64,000 nucleotides of DNA. Source: Oreocharis arfaki (taxonomy: Eukaryota > Chordata > Aves > Passeriformes > Paramythiidae). The stretch covers positions 186,412-250,411 of the forward strand of contig VZRR01013406.1 of the NCBI GenBank assembly GCA_013398015.1. The letters are read 5' to 3'. Below, piece by piece: positions 24,816 to 36,245 of the stretch (position 1 is its first letter; the number at the start of each line of letters is the position of its first letter). The position numbers were made by a program, and so were the translations under genes. The notes below the pieces were generated by a model. The model had not been told where the DNA came from. It saw only the letters and a program-made list of their open reading frames with translations, and ran no database searches.

Positions 24816-25283
24816 AGCATCTAAGAATATCAGTCAGATGGTAATTCCATGTGTCAGATTTTTGTTCTTTCTTTAGCTGTATTTCCTCAAATTCCAGACA
24901 CTGTTGTCAATTTCTTGGTATTTCTGTCTGTCAAAAAAAAAAAAAAAAAAAGTTGATAACTTTAGTGAATAAAAATGACAATAATGTTAGATTATATTTT
25001 ACTTGTGATTTTCTGGGATTTCTAAACAATGAAATTACTTCACTCACTATTCCCCAGTGGAACCGCTGAATATCATGTGTACAGTCCTTAAATTACCGGT
25101 ACAGAAGACTTGAAATTTGCAGCAATGGGAGTTAAAGATATGTGTGAATAATGCACATAGAAAGGAAAGGCTATGGAATATCATTCTCCTTTGGCACAAA
25201 TTTTAAACACAAGTCCTTTCCCTTATAGTTTATTGGTGGACATATTTTCTAAAACTGGTATTTTTGAGGAGGTATGCATAGGG
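24816..25283. other. Short unique stretch with a 19-bp poly-A
   Basis: AT-rich sequence between a CR1 tail and an ERVL LTR, with no gene. A pure A-run of 19 lies at 24933-24951. I see no direct repeat flanking it that would mark it as the tail of a retroposed copy. Confidence 0.55.
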
Positions 25284-26727
25284 TGTCATGGTTTGACACT
25301 GGCCAAATGCCAGGCACCCACTAAAAACCATTCACTCATTCTTTCCTGCTGAGCAGGGCAGGGGAAAAAAAACAAATGGTTCATGAGTTGAGATAAGGAT
25401 TAGGAGAAAATATTCTTAGGGCAAAATACACTTAAACTTTAACGGTATAAAGAAAATTTATTATTAACAGAATCAGAAGACGATGAACTAACATAAACAC
25501 TTAAAACACCTTTTCCCTCCCCCAGCATGTCCCTCCTTCTCACCGACAGTGCAGGGAGATAGGGCACAAGGGTTTTTGTCCATTTCTCACTCAAAATCTT
25601 TATTCAGTTTGCTTAGAGAGAGGAATTTCTTTTTTTCTGCTGTGCCATGGGGTCTTTTCCATGGGACACAGTTCTCTCTGAACTTCTCCAGCTTGGTTTT
25701 AATTTTTACGAGTAGCTGTCCCGCTTGACCTGCTGTAACATGAGTCGCTCCCACAGGCAAAACAGTCTTCCTAAAACTGCATGATGTGGATCATTTTAGT
25801 TCATGGGGTGTAGCCTTTTAAGTACAAGCTGTTCCAGTTTAGGAGCAAGGGCCCTCTATCTCTGGAAGCAAGGACCCTCTTTCTCTGTTCGGGTCTCTCA
25901 CTAGATGACAGCTTTTCAGCATCCACTTGCTCAGGCATGAGCACTTTTTCTCACGGGCTGTGAGTGGATCTCTGCACCCCACATTGACTTCATGGATTAC
26001 AGGGAGATAGTTTGTTATAGCCCTTACCAGAGCTTGCAGAGAGATCCTGACTCCAACGCTTGGAGCATCTTCTCCCCCTCTTTCCTTCCACTGACCTTGG
26101 TGCCGCCATGTTGTCTTCTGCCATATGTCCTCACTTCGTCCTCTTTCTCTGATTAAGAAGGAAAAAACTGCAGCTGGTAAATATCATTGCCAACAAATTC
26201 CACCAGTTCAAAGATTTCTGCAGGACTTTGCAGAGCCAAGAAGCCTATCTCATCTGGGTTCTGTGTCGGGGAATTGCTTGCCACATTTTCCCTGCCGGCC
26301 ATGTGGGCCCCACTGCCACTGCATGGGCAGTGCCAGCCACCACGGCCATGCGCCCCTGCTGCCACTCCTGCCTTTCTGCCTGCAGCGTGGCTGGCGAGGA
26401 GTGGCTAGGCAGGCACAGCTCGCTGCAGTCCGCACCAAGCACGGTGGCAGCTGTGGTGACACATCCCTGTGGCCACGCCTAGCATGGCCTCTGGTGCCCG
26501 CCTCACCACCCCTCGGCAGAACTGCACGTGGTTTTTTTTCCTGTCTTAAATACGTCATCACAGAGGCATTACCAGCTTCCCTAATTGGGCCAGCAGCGCG
26601 TTCATCTTCAGAGCCATCAGGGGTTGGCTCTGTCGGACACTGTGGAAGTTTCTAGTGGCTTCTCACAGAAGCCACCTCTGTGGCTTTCCCCCTTCAACAA
26701 AAAACCAGACTGTGTTAAACCAACACA
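25284..26727 (-). mobile_element. Avian ERVL-type solo LTR, antisense, nearly full length
   Basis: The plus strand begins TGTCATGGTTTGACACTGGC and ends TGTTAAACCAACACA, so the element has TG...CA termini in antisense. The flanking pentamers are TAGGG (25279-25283) and TGGGG (26728-26732), a 5-bp target-site duplication with one difference, as expected for ERVL. Internal phrases (CTTGGAGCATCTTCTCCCCC, CACTGACCTTGGTG, CTTAAATACGTCATCACAGAGGC split over two blocks, GGCTCTGTCGGACACTGTGG, CTTCTCACAGAAGCCACC) match my memory of the passerine ERVL LTR in antisense. There is no internal coding region, so it is a solo LTR left by recombination. The right third (about 26280-26640) is the main GC- and CpG-rich block of the window. 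A 176-codon plus-strand frame there reflects composition, not a gene. Confidence 0.85.
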
Positions 26728-29700
26728 TGGGGATTGTTTGAGAACTGGGGATATACTTGAAGAGTTTTTACCAGTCATTGATTCCCAACACTTTGTTAAC
26801 CTGCTTTAATACTTTAGTTTATTAAAATGGGATATAACTTGGATCATATTGGTCTGTACAAGGAACACTGAGACATGGGATTTTCTGTACACTGTGTGCA
26901 CATATACTTGTGAACATGCTGCTAAATCAAATGAACATTCCTGTTCAATCAACTTTAATACATCATTCACAATGGTGAATATATCCTTTTCCAATTCCTA
27001 GAGGACAGATAAGTATTCATATAGCTGGTAATCCATAATCCTTCAGATTAGGAGTTATGAAAAGACATTTTTGTAAATTTTGAATTTGATACATTACTAT
27101 CATTTTTTGCACATAATACTGTAATAAAAATACCAAAATAAAATAATCCATATTAAATTTATTTTAAATGCTTTTCCTATGAAAAATGACTTAATTTTAG
27201 ATTTATAAGATCCTGTTTTATTCCCTGCCACTGTCTCAATTTCCTCAATAAAACCATTGTTAACAATATCACATTGTCAACAAATATTAAAGGCCAATAA
27301 TTTCTGTTATTAATACCATGTATCATGTGACCATAAAATTTGAAATTCCAAATGAAACATCTCTGAGTAATTGTTCATAAAATCATTGAAAATACAACAG
27401 TCCAGGCCATCACATTACTAGATATCTATATCTGGGTAAATAAATTGAGTACTAAATATATTAACACAGATAAATTATCACAATCCTGACTCCAGTTAAT
27501 AGGTTGTCCCTTCCTGAAACTTATGTCTTTCAAGATAATTTTGCCATTGCAAATAGTCTTGTGGAAGTTACTGGTTTTAGGATTATTAACATGATGTACT
27601 AACTAAGGAGGAAAGTACAGATAAACAGAATGGTGAAACAGTTCCATTTTCTGCAGGATTAGGAAGCATAGGGGTTAACTCTATTGTTATGTGGAAAATC
27701 TCAGCTTTCAAGATCCCCATGCAAATACTTCTCTCATAAATACATATTTGCAAAAGAGTTTGGAACACTATCTCTTTCATCAAACATTATTCTCGTGAAT
27801 ATTCACAGAAAGCAAACAAAAGGGATTGTGAATACTTGCCAGAGCAGATTTATTACATGTAGCTGAACAAGTATTAGTGAATATGGGAATTTTTTTCAGT
27901 AATCCTACAGATATTGAGCTTTTCAGGGTAACTAAGTGACTCTGCTAGGTGTCTCTCACCTTCTTTCACCCTTAAAAAACTCCAACACAGCTACCTTCCT
28001 ACCTCCCTTCCCCTCCATCCAAGTTGCCTTTCAAGGTAAACAATATATGTACAGAGTAATAACAGAATGCTTCTTGCTGTTCCCGAGAGATGTGACTGAA
28101 ATATGCATCTCACAAGTGGAATATGTGTTCCAAGACTGGGACACACTGTCTAATACATGAACCACACCGATTAGACAAAGCAATGAAACTCAGACACTTC
28201 TTATTTCAATGATCGAGCTGCTACGGACAGCCTTGTCCTAACAGATCTTCTACAGATCTCCTCAGATTCTAAATTCGTGTTTGAAACTTGTATCTCTTGT
28301 TAAGCAGTGAAACTCTAAAACCAGTCTTAACTTAGATCTTCATAGCACATATTTTTTATGCAAACCAGCCGTTTCTCCTTACATTTTATTTGAAAGGACT
28401 GGAAATACTAAAAAAATATTAAAAAACATATCAATGCTGGTTTGTTTTATAGGGGTTTTTTTAATGTGTTTTGGTTGGGTTTGTCTTTTTTTTTTCTCGT
28501 ATCCTGTCTTCAGTAGACAAGACTTGATTTCCTTAAGCTTCACTTTGAAATTATGTCACTTCTAGTGTACATTTTATATTTCTAAAATATCAGATTTCCC
28601 TCTGGGCTAAACCTGAACTGTTTATGGACACCTCAAAAAAAAATCCTTAGCAAGCCAGAAGAACCCTGTAACCTTTCTAATACATGCACTTCAGGAGAAG
28701 TGCAAAAAGTTCTCTTACAGAAATGTACTTCACCTGTAGGCCATTGGGATAATATTCTCTGTTTTGTGTTGTATCAGTCTGGGTGTGATAACATTGACTC
28801 AGAATTTAAAAACTATTCTTTCATCTTTGCAGAGAAGTCCAGGGAAACATTAAATGCTAAATGTCACTCAAGTGTTTCGTGAAGCAACATTACATCAGTA
28901 CTATGATTCTAAAGTCCCGTAGCAGCGATATTTAAGATGTCCTGACCAAGAATTCCCAAATGCCTTTCAGACTTGCATGAATGATCACAAGCCTTTGAAG
29001 ATATTTTCATTTGACTTCTGATCAATATTTAGTAGGTTTAAAAATAACTCTAATAACTGTGAGAGTGAGCTTTCTCTAATTATGCTTTCAGAACAATTCA
29101 ATATAGTCCAGTGTCAATCAGTTGCTCATTTAAACCTGGTGGTAAACTCTCTCCTAATATTGCCCATATAGTGTACTTCAATGGAGAGACATTTTTACTG
29201 TTTTAAGCAGAGCTTTTCAATATATATTTATAAAATCTAGGAAAATACCTAGACAATTTATTGGGGTTTACAATTCAAAGTAAAGAACATTGAGTTCAGA
29301 TGTTTGAGAAAGCACCCATTAAACAAGCCAATCATGTCTGTGTCAGAGCTGCTGAATGTCCTGTGTGAATACATGTATTCCTATATATATATATTCCTGC
29401 TAGGAAAGTACCAGATAGAATCGATGCACCATGATTCGTTTATTCACCTCTAAATCTATGTATGATATTGCCACTCAGGTGAGAAACCTACACCTTGGTG
29501 GACTGCCTAATTAAGCCAGCCATCTTTGGAGCTGGTGTCTAATAGCTAGGACTGTAGCAGGCTGGTCTACCTCAGTAAACACCACCCAACTGAGAGACCG
29601 AGGGGGACATGACAAGAAGAGAAAGTATTCTCCCAGCCTGGTAGTGTGTTTTGTAGAGTTTGATGCCCAAGTCAGCAGAAGTAGACAAGCAAGCAGCAAG

Positions 29701-30839
29701 TAGGATGAAAGAAGATTGAAAGGGTCAGGGAGCTTTGGCCATAAGGGCAATTTGATTGCTTACTCCACCAGGACAGGTGATACTTACTTTGTCTTGCAAT
29801 TACCCTAGAGAGAAGAGAGAATCTTGTTACCAGAACTGAGGACTGACCCATTGGACTGTGATAATTCTAGAAGATATCGAATCTTACTACCTTAGTCTGA
29901 AAAGAATAGTGTTTTGGAGGGCAAGACATCTAAAGGCTACAAGATTTCATGGTAGATAAAGAGGGTCCAAGGGGGACATTGACAAAAGTAGATATGTAAT
30001 TAGAAGGTACTACATAAATAAAGAAATTTGGGAATAAGGAGTGTTTGAGTACTGCGAAGGAAGGGCATGGACAGAGAAGGTAGGTGACTGAAGACAAAAG
30101 GGGCAAACCATTGTGAGAGGGAAATGTGAAAATCTGAGGAATTCCTTGTGCTCCTCCCGAGAAAAAAATATTTTTTTTGTGCTGTGCATTTGGGGACTTT
30201 TATTTTAATTATTTATTGCCCAAAGAGGCAGCTGCAAAATGTCTCTTTTAGAAGCTATGTTCAATACTTACTGGATTCTAAAAGCAGATCCTGTAAAGGT
30301 CCTAATAAAGTCAGCTAATGTAATGAAAAAAAGATGGGGATGTGACCGGATAATTTTAACACTGCGCTTATAGGGTAATTATCTTTCAATCCTTTGCTTT
30401 TTTTTCTCATTCCATATTGCAAAGGTGTATTGTAATCATTAATGTGGTTTTAGCTTGTTTTATAATGAAAAAAAACCACCCTTAAACTATCAAGTGACTG
30501 TGAGTCACCACAGATGGGTTTCCGTTCATTTCATGACAATGCTGCATAGTGTGGTCCAAAACCTTTTTAATTCTAAGGAGTCCATTTTGGAAACATGGCA
30601 GCCAAGCCTGGTGTTTCAAGTATTGTTTTAGATAAATCACGAACACAGATTTAAGAACTAAAGAAATAAATAGGCCAAGGTAACTCAAAGTAAGTCTATA
30701 TACTTATAAACGTATTCTGCATCCAGGTAGTCATACATGCCCTTTTTATTCTAATCACCACAAAACATTCACACATATTTTTCTTATTTGTACTTTCCTT
30801 CTTTTCTTTGAATATGATGGAATTTGGTATTTAACATAT
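26728..30839. other. Mostly unique AT-rich DNA, no gene recognised
   Basis: No exon or RNA gene is recognised. The segment 29460-29850 is somewhat richer in GC and contains a CCAGGACAGGTGAT string also seen near 1460, so it may hold a decayed LTR, but the match is too short to annotate. A small (TA)n run lies at about 29382-29395. Confidence 0.5.
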
Positions 30840-31135
30840 CTATCTCATGAATTTTTCATGGGTCCACTTCTCAAGTTTGTTCAGGTCCTTTTTGTCCAGG
30901 TCCCTTTGGATGGTATCCTGTCCTTGTGTTTTGTCAACTGCATCACTCATCTCTATGTCATCTTCAAACTTGTTGTGGGTGCACTCAATCCCTCTGTCTA
31001 TGTTGTTAATGAAGATATTAAAGAGCACTCATCCCAAGTCACAGCCCTGAGGGACAACACTTGACATCAGTCTCCAACTGTGCATAGAGTCAGTGACCAA
31101 AACTCTCTGATTGGGTCCATCTGACCAATTCCCAT
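30840..31135 (-). mobile_element. CR1 LINE fragment, antisense (reverse-transcriptase palm)
   Basis: Minus-strand translation from about 31128 to 30840 reads NWSDGPNQRVLVTDSM, SSVVPQGCDLG, then LFNIFINNIDRGIECTHNKF and EDDIEM, then LDKKDLNKLEKWTHEKFMR. These are palm-domain motifs of CR1 ORF2. The catalytic box that is normally F-A-D-D appears as F-E-D-D here. The fragment is short, truncated at both ends, and has no intact ORF. Confidence 0.88.
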
Positions 31136-31140
31136 TAAAT

Positions 31141-31190
31141 ATTGTGGGGGTTTTGGGGAGGTGGTGGTGGGTTTTTTGGTGATATTTTTT
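31141..31190 (+). repeat. G-rich tract
   Basis: The tract includes GTGGGGGTTTTGGGGAGG followed by GGTGGTGGG and a T-run. It has several G-runs, but only some are of three or more, so quadruplex potential is possible and weak. Confidence 0.5.
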
Positions 31191-31385
31191 TTTAATAAAT
31201 TCAAAAATTGAGATAAACACTGTTTTGGAGATAATAACTGTATTCAGATATGTAAAAGCTGTTGAGCGAAGAGCAACTCCAAAGACAAATTATTTTCTGT
31301 GAGGTGATTATGGGTTTGTCAGATGTATGGGTATATACAATGGGCTTGTCAGCTATTCATTCTGAAATGGGAAAGGATTTCATGG

Positions 31386-31415
31386 AAAAAGAAAAGTTTT
31401 GTCCTATTAATCAGC
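31386..31415 (+). repeat. 30-bp exact direct repeat, left copy
   Basis: A 30-bp sequence beginning AAAAAGAAAAGTTTTG and ending CTATTAATCAGC is repeated exactly at 33344-33373. An exact match of this length is not expected by chance in a window of this size, even allowing for the A-rich start. It has the form of a long target-site duplication. Confidence 0.9.
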
Positions 31416-33348
31416 ACAAGACTCTCGCTTTTTAGTACAGTGTTAGTGCGCACGCGCTGGCACATGCAAGGAGTATGGTTGTATCAGCATCTGAGAGTGA
31501 ATGCACACTTGCAAGCATAGGCCAACACGCTCTAAAGAGAGGAAATTTGAAATGCACGCAGACATTTATCCTCAATCTCATGCAAATTAAATCCCAAAGA
31601 AGAAGCAAAGCTAACAATGACAATCAGCTTGACTTCTGTGTTTAATTTGCTTTTGTTCTAAACCTTTTTTCCAAAGAAAAGTACTTCATTCAATTGTTCA
31701 AAAACATGGTTTGGCCAAATTAAATGTTTATTTTGAAGTGGTAAGTTGCCATTTAAAACTTTTCAAGAACATAGTCTTTAACATACTTGAAGGTGCTTAA
31801 CAATTATGAAAGCACCATTCCCTGATTTTTAAAGAACATATGCAAGCATCCTTTTCTCTTTGTTAAATAAGTGCTATAGGACAGCAAACTTCCAAGAGAC
31901 ATATAAGAATTATAAACAATATTTTCTTTTCATATCTAGTGTTTATCATCTGCAAATAGGCAATTTAAGGCTTTTATTGAACCACAAAGATTGCGCTTGA
32001 GCCACTCATGAGTACTAATCTACAAATCAGTACTGTGTCAGTATTTTTAAAATTCTCTGGGTATCATGTGCCTAGTCTCAGCTTTTAAGTACAGATTTTG
32101 TATTGCAAATGCATCTGTAAAAACCATTTGCTGAACGAAAACCAATTCTTAACTCTGTTTTGAAGAGGCTGGAATAAATGAAGAGAGAAAGACTAACAAC
32201 TGCTATTTGGCTGCTCTGAACAAAACCAAAATGATAATTCAATAAGAAGACTGATTAAAAAGGACAGGAATTAACAACTCCTAGTTCCTGTACTTCAGGC
32301 CAATTTTGATGTTGCTGAGATTATTAGGTCATGCAATCAAGGCTCTTGGCGAGGATGCAAATTAAATATTTGTTCTTAGAGAAGGACTAACTTTGTTGTA
32401 AAAAGCCTTTGTAGTTCCAGAAACAGGATGCATGGCAAATCGGTCTGGAAACTCCAATCTGAATATGTAAGTTCTTTAACAATATTTTAGGCAAGCTTAC
32501 AAGAAATCATAAAGTTTTCCAAAAATTCTATCCTGTCTACACTTAGTATAGTTGGTTTGAAACAGATCAAAAAGCTTCAATAGATTTCCTAAAAATAGCA
32601 CTTTCTGATGAAAAAACCCAAGCAATTAAATTTTTTAAATCCTCAATTAGTTGTAGTCAAGCCAGGCCTTGTGTCTTCCATTTCACCTGTCTCAGACAGG
32701 TTGGTGCATGGTTTGCAGCTTTGTCAAAATTTTATCCTGCAGCCACACAATTTAAAAAAATAAAAAAGGAAAATAAGGAAAAATAATATTTCCCATATAT
32801 TTCCTACAGCTGTCCTATCAGGTTCACCCAGAAGATACAACCATGGTGAAAGGTGTGTAGAAGAACAGAATAGTATTTAAATTATTCTAAGAGCAAATCA
32901 CTCTTCTGTCTTTCACCAGAAGACACCCTATTGACACTCACATCTTATTACAAAAATGTCCCTAGGATTGCTATTTTAAATGCACTAATTTGTTAATGGA
33001 GTATGATGGTCATTGGTTAGTCTCAGTCAATGACTCAGGTCACCAAATGAGTTTCATGCTGCACTAAGTGATCAAAGGTGACAAAATGAAGAACAGGTAA
33101 CCACAAGACCAGAGGGTAAACTACATCTCTTAGTTTTCTTGATCTGTTGGTGGTTTAAATCAGACTTTATAAGTACTTTTTTGTTTTAAAGATTCTGTTA
33201 GAGAGGACTGTATAATTCTCTGACACACTATTATAATTTTTTCCCTAAAGCACAGATAAGAGCTATTACTAAAGTAAACCAGAAGGTTTTTTTACACATA
33301 TTGATACCACAGTGATTACAGAATTTCTGGAGGGAAAAAAAAAAAAAA
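31416..33348 (+). mobile_element. Candidate poly-A retroposed segment of unknown source
   Basis: This 1.93-kb segment lies between two exact 30-bp direct repeats and ends in a 14-base A-run (33335-33348) at the right repeat. The duplication starts with an A-rich stretch. Together these features are those of target-primed insertion of a polyadenylated RNA. I find no long open frame, no canonical AATAAA just before the tail, and no gene I recognise, so it could be a retrocopy of a non-coding RNA or an untranslated region. The left end has several CpGs (GTGCGCACGCGC near 31447). CR1, the dominant avian LINE, does not use poly-A, so this would be unusual in a bird. Alternative: a chance or duplicated 30-mer next to an A-run. 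Confidence 0.35.
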
Positions 33349-33373
33349 GAAAAGTTTTGTCCTATTAATCAGC
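33344..33373 (+). repeat. 30-bp exact direct repeat, right copy
   Basis: Exact match of 31386-31415. Its left end is continuous with the A-run 33335-33348, as expected if that run is a poly-A tail placed against a target-site duplication. Confidence 0.9.
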
Positions 33374-33463
33374 TTTATGACCCAGGATTTTCACCACAGA
33401 AACACACAAATTTCTGCGCTTATGTCCTGTGTTAAATTAACCAGATAGCCCTCTGTTACTTGC

Positions 33464-33858
33464 TGTCATAGTTTCACCTCAGCCAACACTGAGGCTCCAC
33501 ACAGGCACTCACTTCCTCCCAGTAGGATGGGAGAGAGAGTCAGAAAGGTAAAAGTACGAAAATTTGTGGATTGAGGTAGAGTTTCATAGGTAAAGCAAAA
33601 GCCACACACACAGGCAAAGCAGAACAAGGAATTAATTCACCACTTTCCATGGGTAGGTAAGTGTTCAATCATCCCCAGGAAAGCCGAGGTCCATCACGCA
33701 TAAAGGTGATTTGGGAAGACAAAAACCATCACTCTAAATGCCCCCTGCTCCACCCAAACCCCCTTCAAAGGCCTTGATGCTGTGAAAATGCTACTCAGAA
33801 GTGACAAAAGCATCCCTTTATTACCAACATGGCTTTCAGTGCAAGTCCAAAACATAAG
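33464..33858 (-). mobile_element. Avian ERVK-type LTR, antisense, diverged
   Basis: The plus strand begins TGTCATAGTTTCACCTCAGC, then GCTCCACACAGGCACTCACT, GGATGGGAGAGAGAGTCAGA and CCATCACGCATAAAGGTGAT. It ends near GTGCAAGTCCAAAACATAAG. This order matches the antisense of a common avian ERVK LTR ('tgtcgtggtttaaccccagc...' to '...aaatccaaaacatag'). Parts are deleted compared with what I remember, and it runs directly into another LTR on the right. Confidence 0.7.
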
Positions 33859-33867
33859 ATCAGGAAT

Positions 33868-34122
33868 GAGAGATGGTTGTGGGGGAAGGTGTTTTTATTA
33901 TTTGCTTCTCTCTATCATACTCTGATCTTGATTGGTAATAGACTCAACTAATTTTCCCCAAGTCAAATTTGTTTTGCCCATGGCGGTGCCTGGTGACTGA
34001 TCTCTCCCTGCCCTTATTTCAACCCATGACCCTTTCCTTATATTTTCTCTTCCAGCTGAGGAGGAGAGTGATGGAGCAACCTTTGTGGGCACCTGGCATT
34101 CAGCCCAAGCCAAACTGCCACA
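33868..34122 (+). mobile_element. Avian ERVL-type LTR, 3' part, sense
   Basis: The plus strand reads GGGGGAAGGTGTTTTTATTA, CATACTCTGATCTTGATTGG, TAATTTTCCCCAAGTCAAAT, TTTTGCCCATGGCGGTGCC, and GTGGGCACCTGGCATTCAGC, ending CTGCCACA. Its reverse complement matches the left end of the LTR at 25284, so both belong to one family in opposite orientation. Only the last ~255 bp remain. The 5' side is replaced by the antisense LTR on the left. Confidence 0.82.
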
Positions 34123-35041
34123 GACGGACAAATTTACATAATTTTGGAAGAAAATTTGGCACAAAATTAATCAAATACTGGTTTTCTCCCCCTTTGGAAA
34201 AGTAAATAAATTAAGCAGAGGTGGGCATAATATTCATAGCCTATTGTAGATCTTATTTTTATTCTAACAGACCAGTACAATGTCTTGGGTGATGAATTAC
34301 GAGGAGAATATGATTTCAGGAGCAGAAAGGTAGATTAACTAGGCAAATGCACAGACTATTCTCTTCAGATACCAAACTGGAGAGATTCATCACAAGTCTT
34401 CCCAAGAGAGCAACTAGTGAGAGCTTTACTACAGTCAGAGACATTACTCTGCTATCCTCCATGGTTTTAGTTGTTTATTTCCCCCACCAGTAATAAGTTC
34501 TATTTTGTTCATTCATTAGCATCTTAACTTTAGACTAATAAAATAGCACAGGATAATCTGAAACATGCTTTTGTACAATATCTCAGATAAGGTTTGTGTC
34601 AAGGAGCTGGCATTTTATTACAATGACCAATAAAGTTATAGGAATAGAATTGCATCGGAAATAGGAAGCTCACAGAACATTGTGTAATTTTATTTGATCT
34701 TATTTTTGTTAGTGACAGTTAATAAAACTGAACATAAACTAAGTTAAAACCCATGAGTATATTTAGGTCTTGTGTAACAGATAAAGCTGTGCAATTTTTA
34801 TTTTTCTCTATGTTTATCCCTGGAAGCTATGGATCTAAGTCTAAATATGGATTTTAGCTTAAGGCCCATGGGCCAAGACTAATATTTAGCCAGCCTTTGT
34901 TTGTATCTTCCAAGAGAAGATGTTACCTGCTATTTTTTGAATGCTTAGCTTTTGGTGGTGAAACTTAGAAACTAATTATTTGTGCCAAAAATTACCTTTA
35001 AAGTTTGATAGTTTGAAATGTGGTTGCATGTGAATAGATAG

Positions 35042-35063
35042 CTAACCTGTTATAACAGGTTAG
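35042..35063. repeat. Perfect 22-bp palindrome
   Basis: CTAACCTGTTA is followed immediately by its exact reverse complement TAACAGGTTAG, with no spacer. It is not part of a simple-sequence run. It could extrude as a small cruciform or bind a dimeric factor. I cannot assign a function. Confidence 0.9.
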
Positions 35064-36184
35064 AAGAAAGCAGCTAAATTTTGGTCACTGTGGAGGGCTT
35101 AATTCTTCAATTAAGCAGCATTTTGTAGACATGGTGAATTGATTGCTTGTTACTGCATTGCATATTGAACAGAGCTTTAGATTCACTGCATTTCATTCAA
35201 ACAGTTATATGTTTTTTGGATATCTTGCTCCACAGACTCTTTCTCATTTTTTTTTCTTTTCCAAATACAAGAGCATCAGTTGTTAGAACATTCAGATGCA
35301 TATTGCCTTGTGAAAGACTGACAGCACAGTTTTCTGTTCAAAGGAAACTTTGATTTGATGGTTAAAGATTAGACAGCAGGTATTTAAAATATCAGTGATA
35401 TTGACTATCCTCTAATTTTTGAAAGGATGCATGTGATGATGAGGAACACATAGCTATTGAAAGAGCTTTGTTAGGCTAAGCAACATCTGGTACATCTGCT
35501 TGAAAAAGGACATTAGTACGAATTTAATGCTCCCACCTCCCCTGTTTTTTTCAAATATTATACTTGAGCTCAAATACGTGGTACTGGGACACTAAGAAAA
35601 GTAGCAGAATGATTTTTAGTCAGTAGTCTGAAACTCCTGAATGACTATTCTAAATGATTGAAGAAATACATTAATAGAAAAGCAAATTCATAGATGTTAC
35701 ACAGTAATGTGTGTGTGCAAAGTTTCCAAAGGGTTTTGTGGAATCTGGGACTGAGATTTTTTTTGTTTTTGCCTTTCTTTCTTTTTAAATCCACAAATTA
35801 AAAGATTCAAAATACCACCGAGTTGAGGTAGATAAAAGTCTGGAACACAAATAACTGATTGACTAGGGGAGGTTTAATAATATCTTACGAAAATACAGGA
35901 AATAGTTTTATGATATCTAATATGCTTCTTAGCTTGGTAAATTGGAAGTCACTCACTCTCAGTTTAGATCAGGACAAGCAGTTAAACCTAACTTCTCAGA
36001 GAACATCTTACACCTCTAGCTGAGTAAAGGTGACGTTATTTCAAGAAAATACTATTTTCTACTAGATGTCACTTTATTCATAATACTCTATATAGAGGTA
36101 GCTCTTGACATAAGAGCACAGAATGTGTCTTTGAACTTTAGTGATACATTCCATTGCCAGGAATAACTCCAGAGAGACTGTCAG

Positions 36185-36245
36185 AAGTCTGGATATTCAA
36201 TGTAGCTTAAATCAGTGGAGTTCACAAAATCAGCAAACTGCACTG
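36185..36245 (+). repeat. Possible ancient amniote interspersed repeat core
   Basis: AAATCAGTGGAGTTCACAAA and later CTGCACTGATTTATACCAAC resemble the same layout as the repeat cores at 13062 and 61800. The match is weak and based on memory. Confidence 0.22.

Noticed and set aside
24933..24951. 19-base poly-A as the tail of a processed pseudogene
   Set aside because: No direct repeat was found on both sides and no coding-like sequence lies upstream, so it is left as a simple A-run.
26125..26655. 176-codon plus-strand open frame, the longest in the window
   Set aside because: It lies wholly inside the antisense ERVL solo LTR, in its GC-rich part, where stop codons are rare on both strands (several other frames overlap it). 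LTRs of this type have no such gene.
29460..29850. Possible LTR related to 1256-1540
   Set aside because: Only a 14-bp shared string (CCAGGACAGGTGAT) and similar composition were seen. Termini and ordered matches are lacking.
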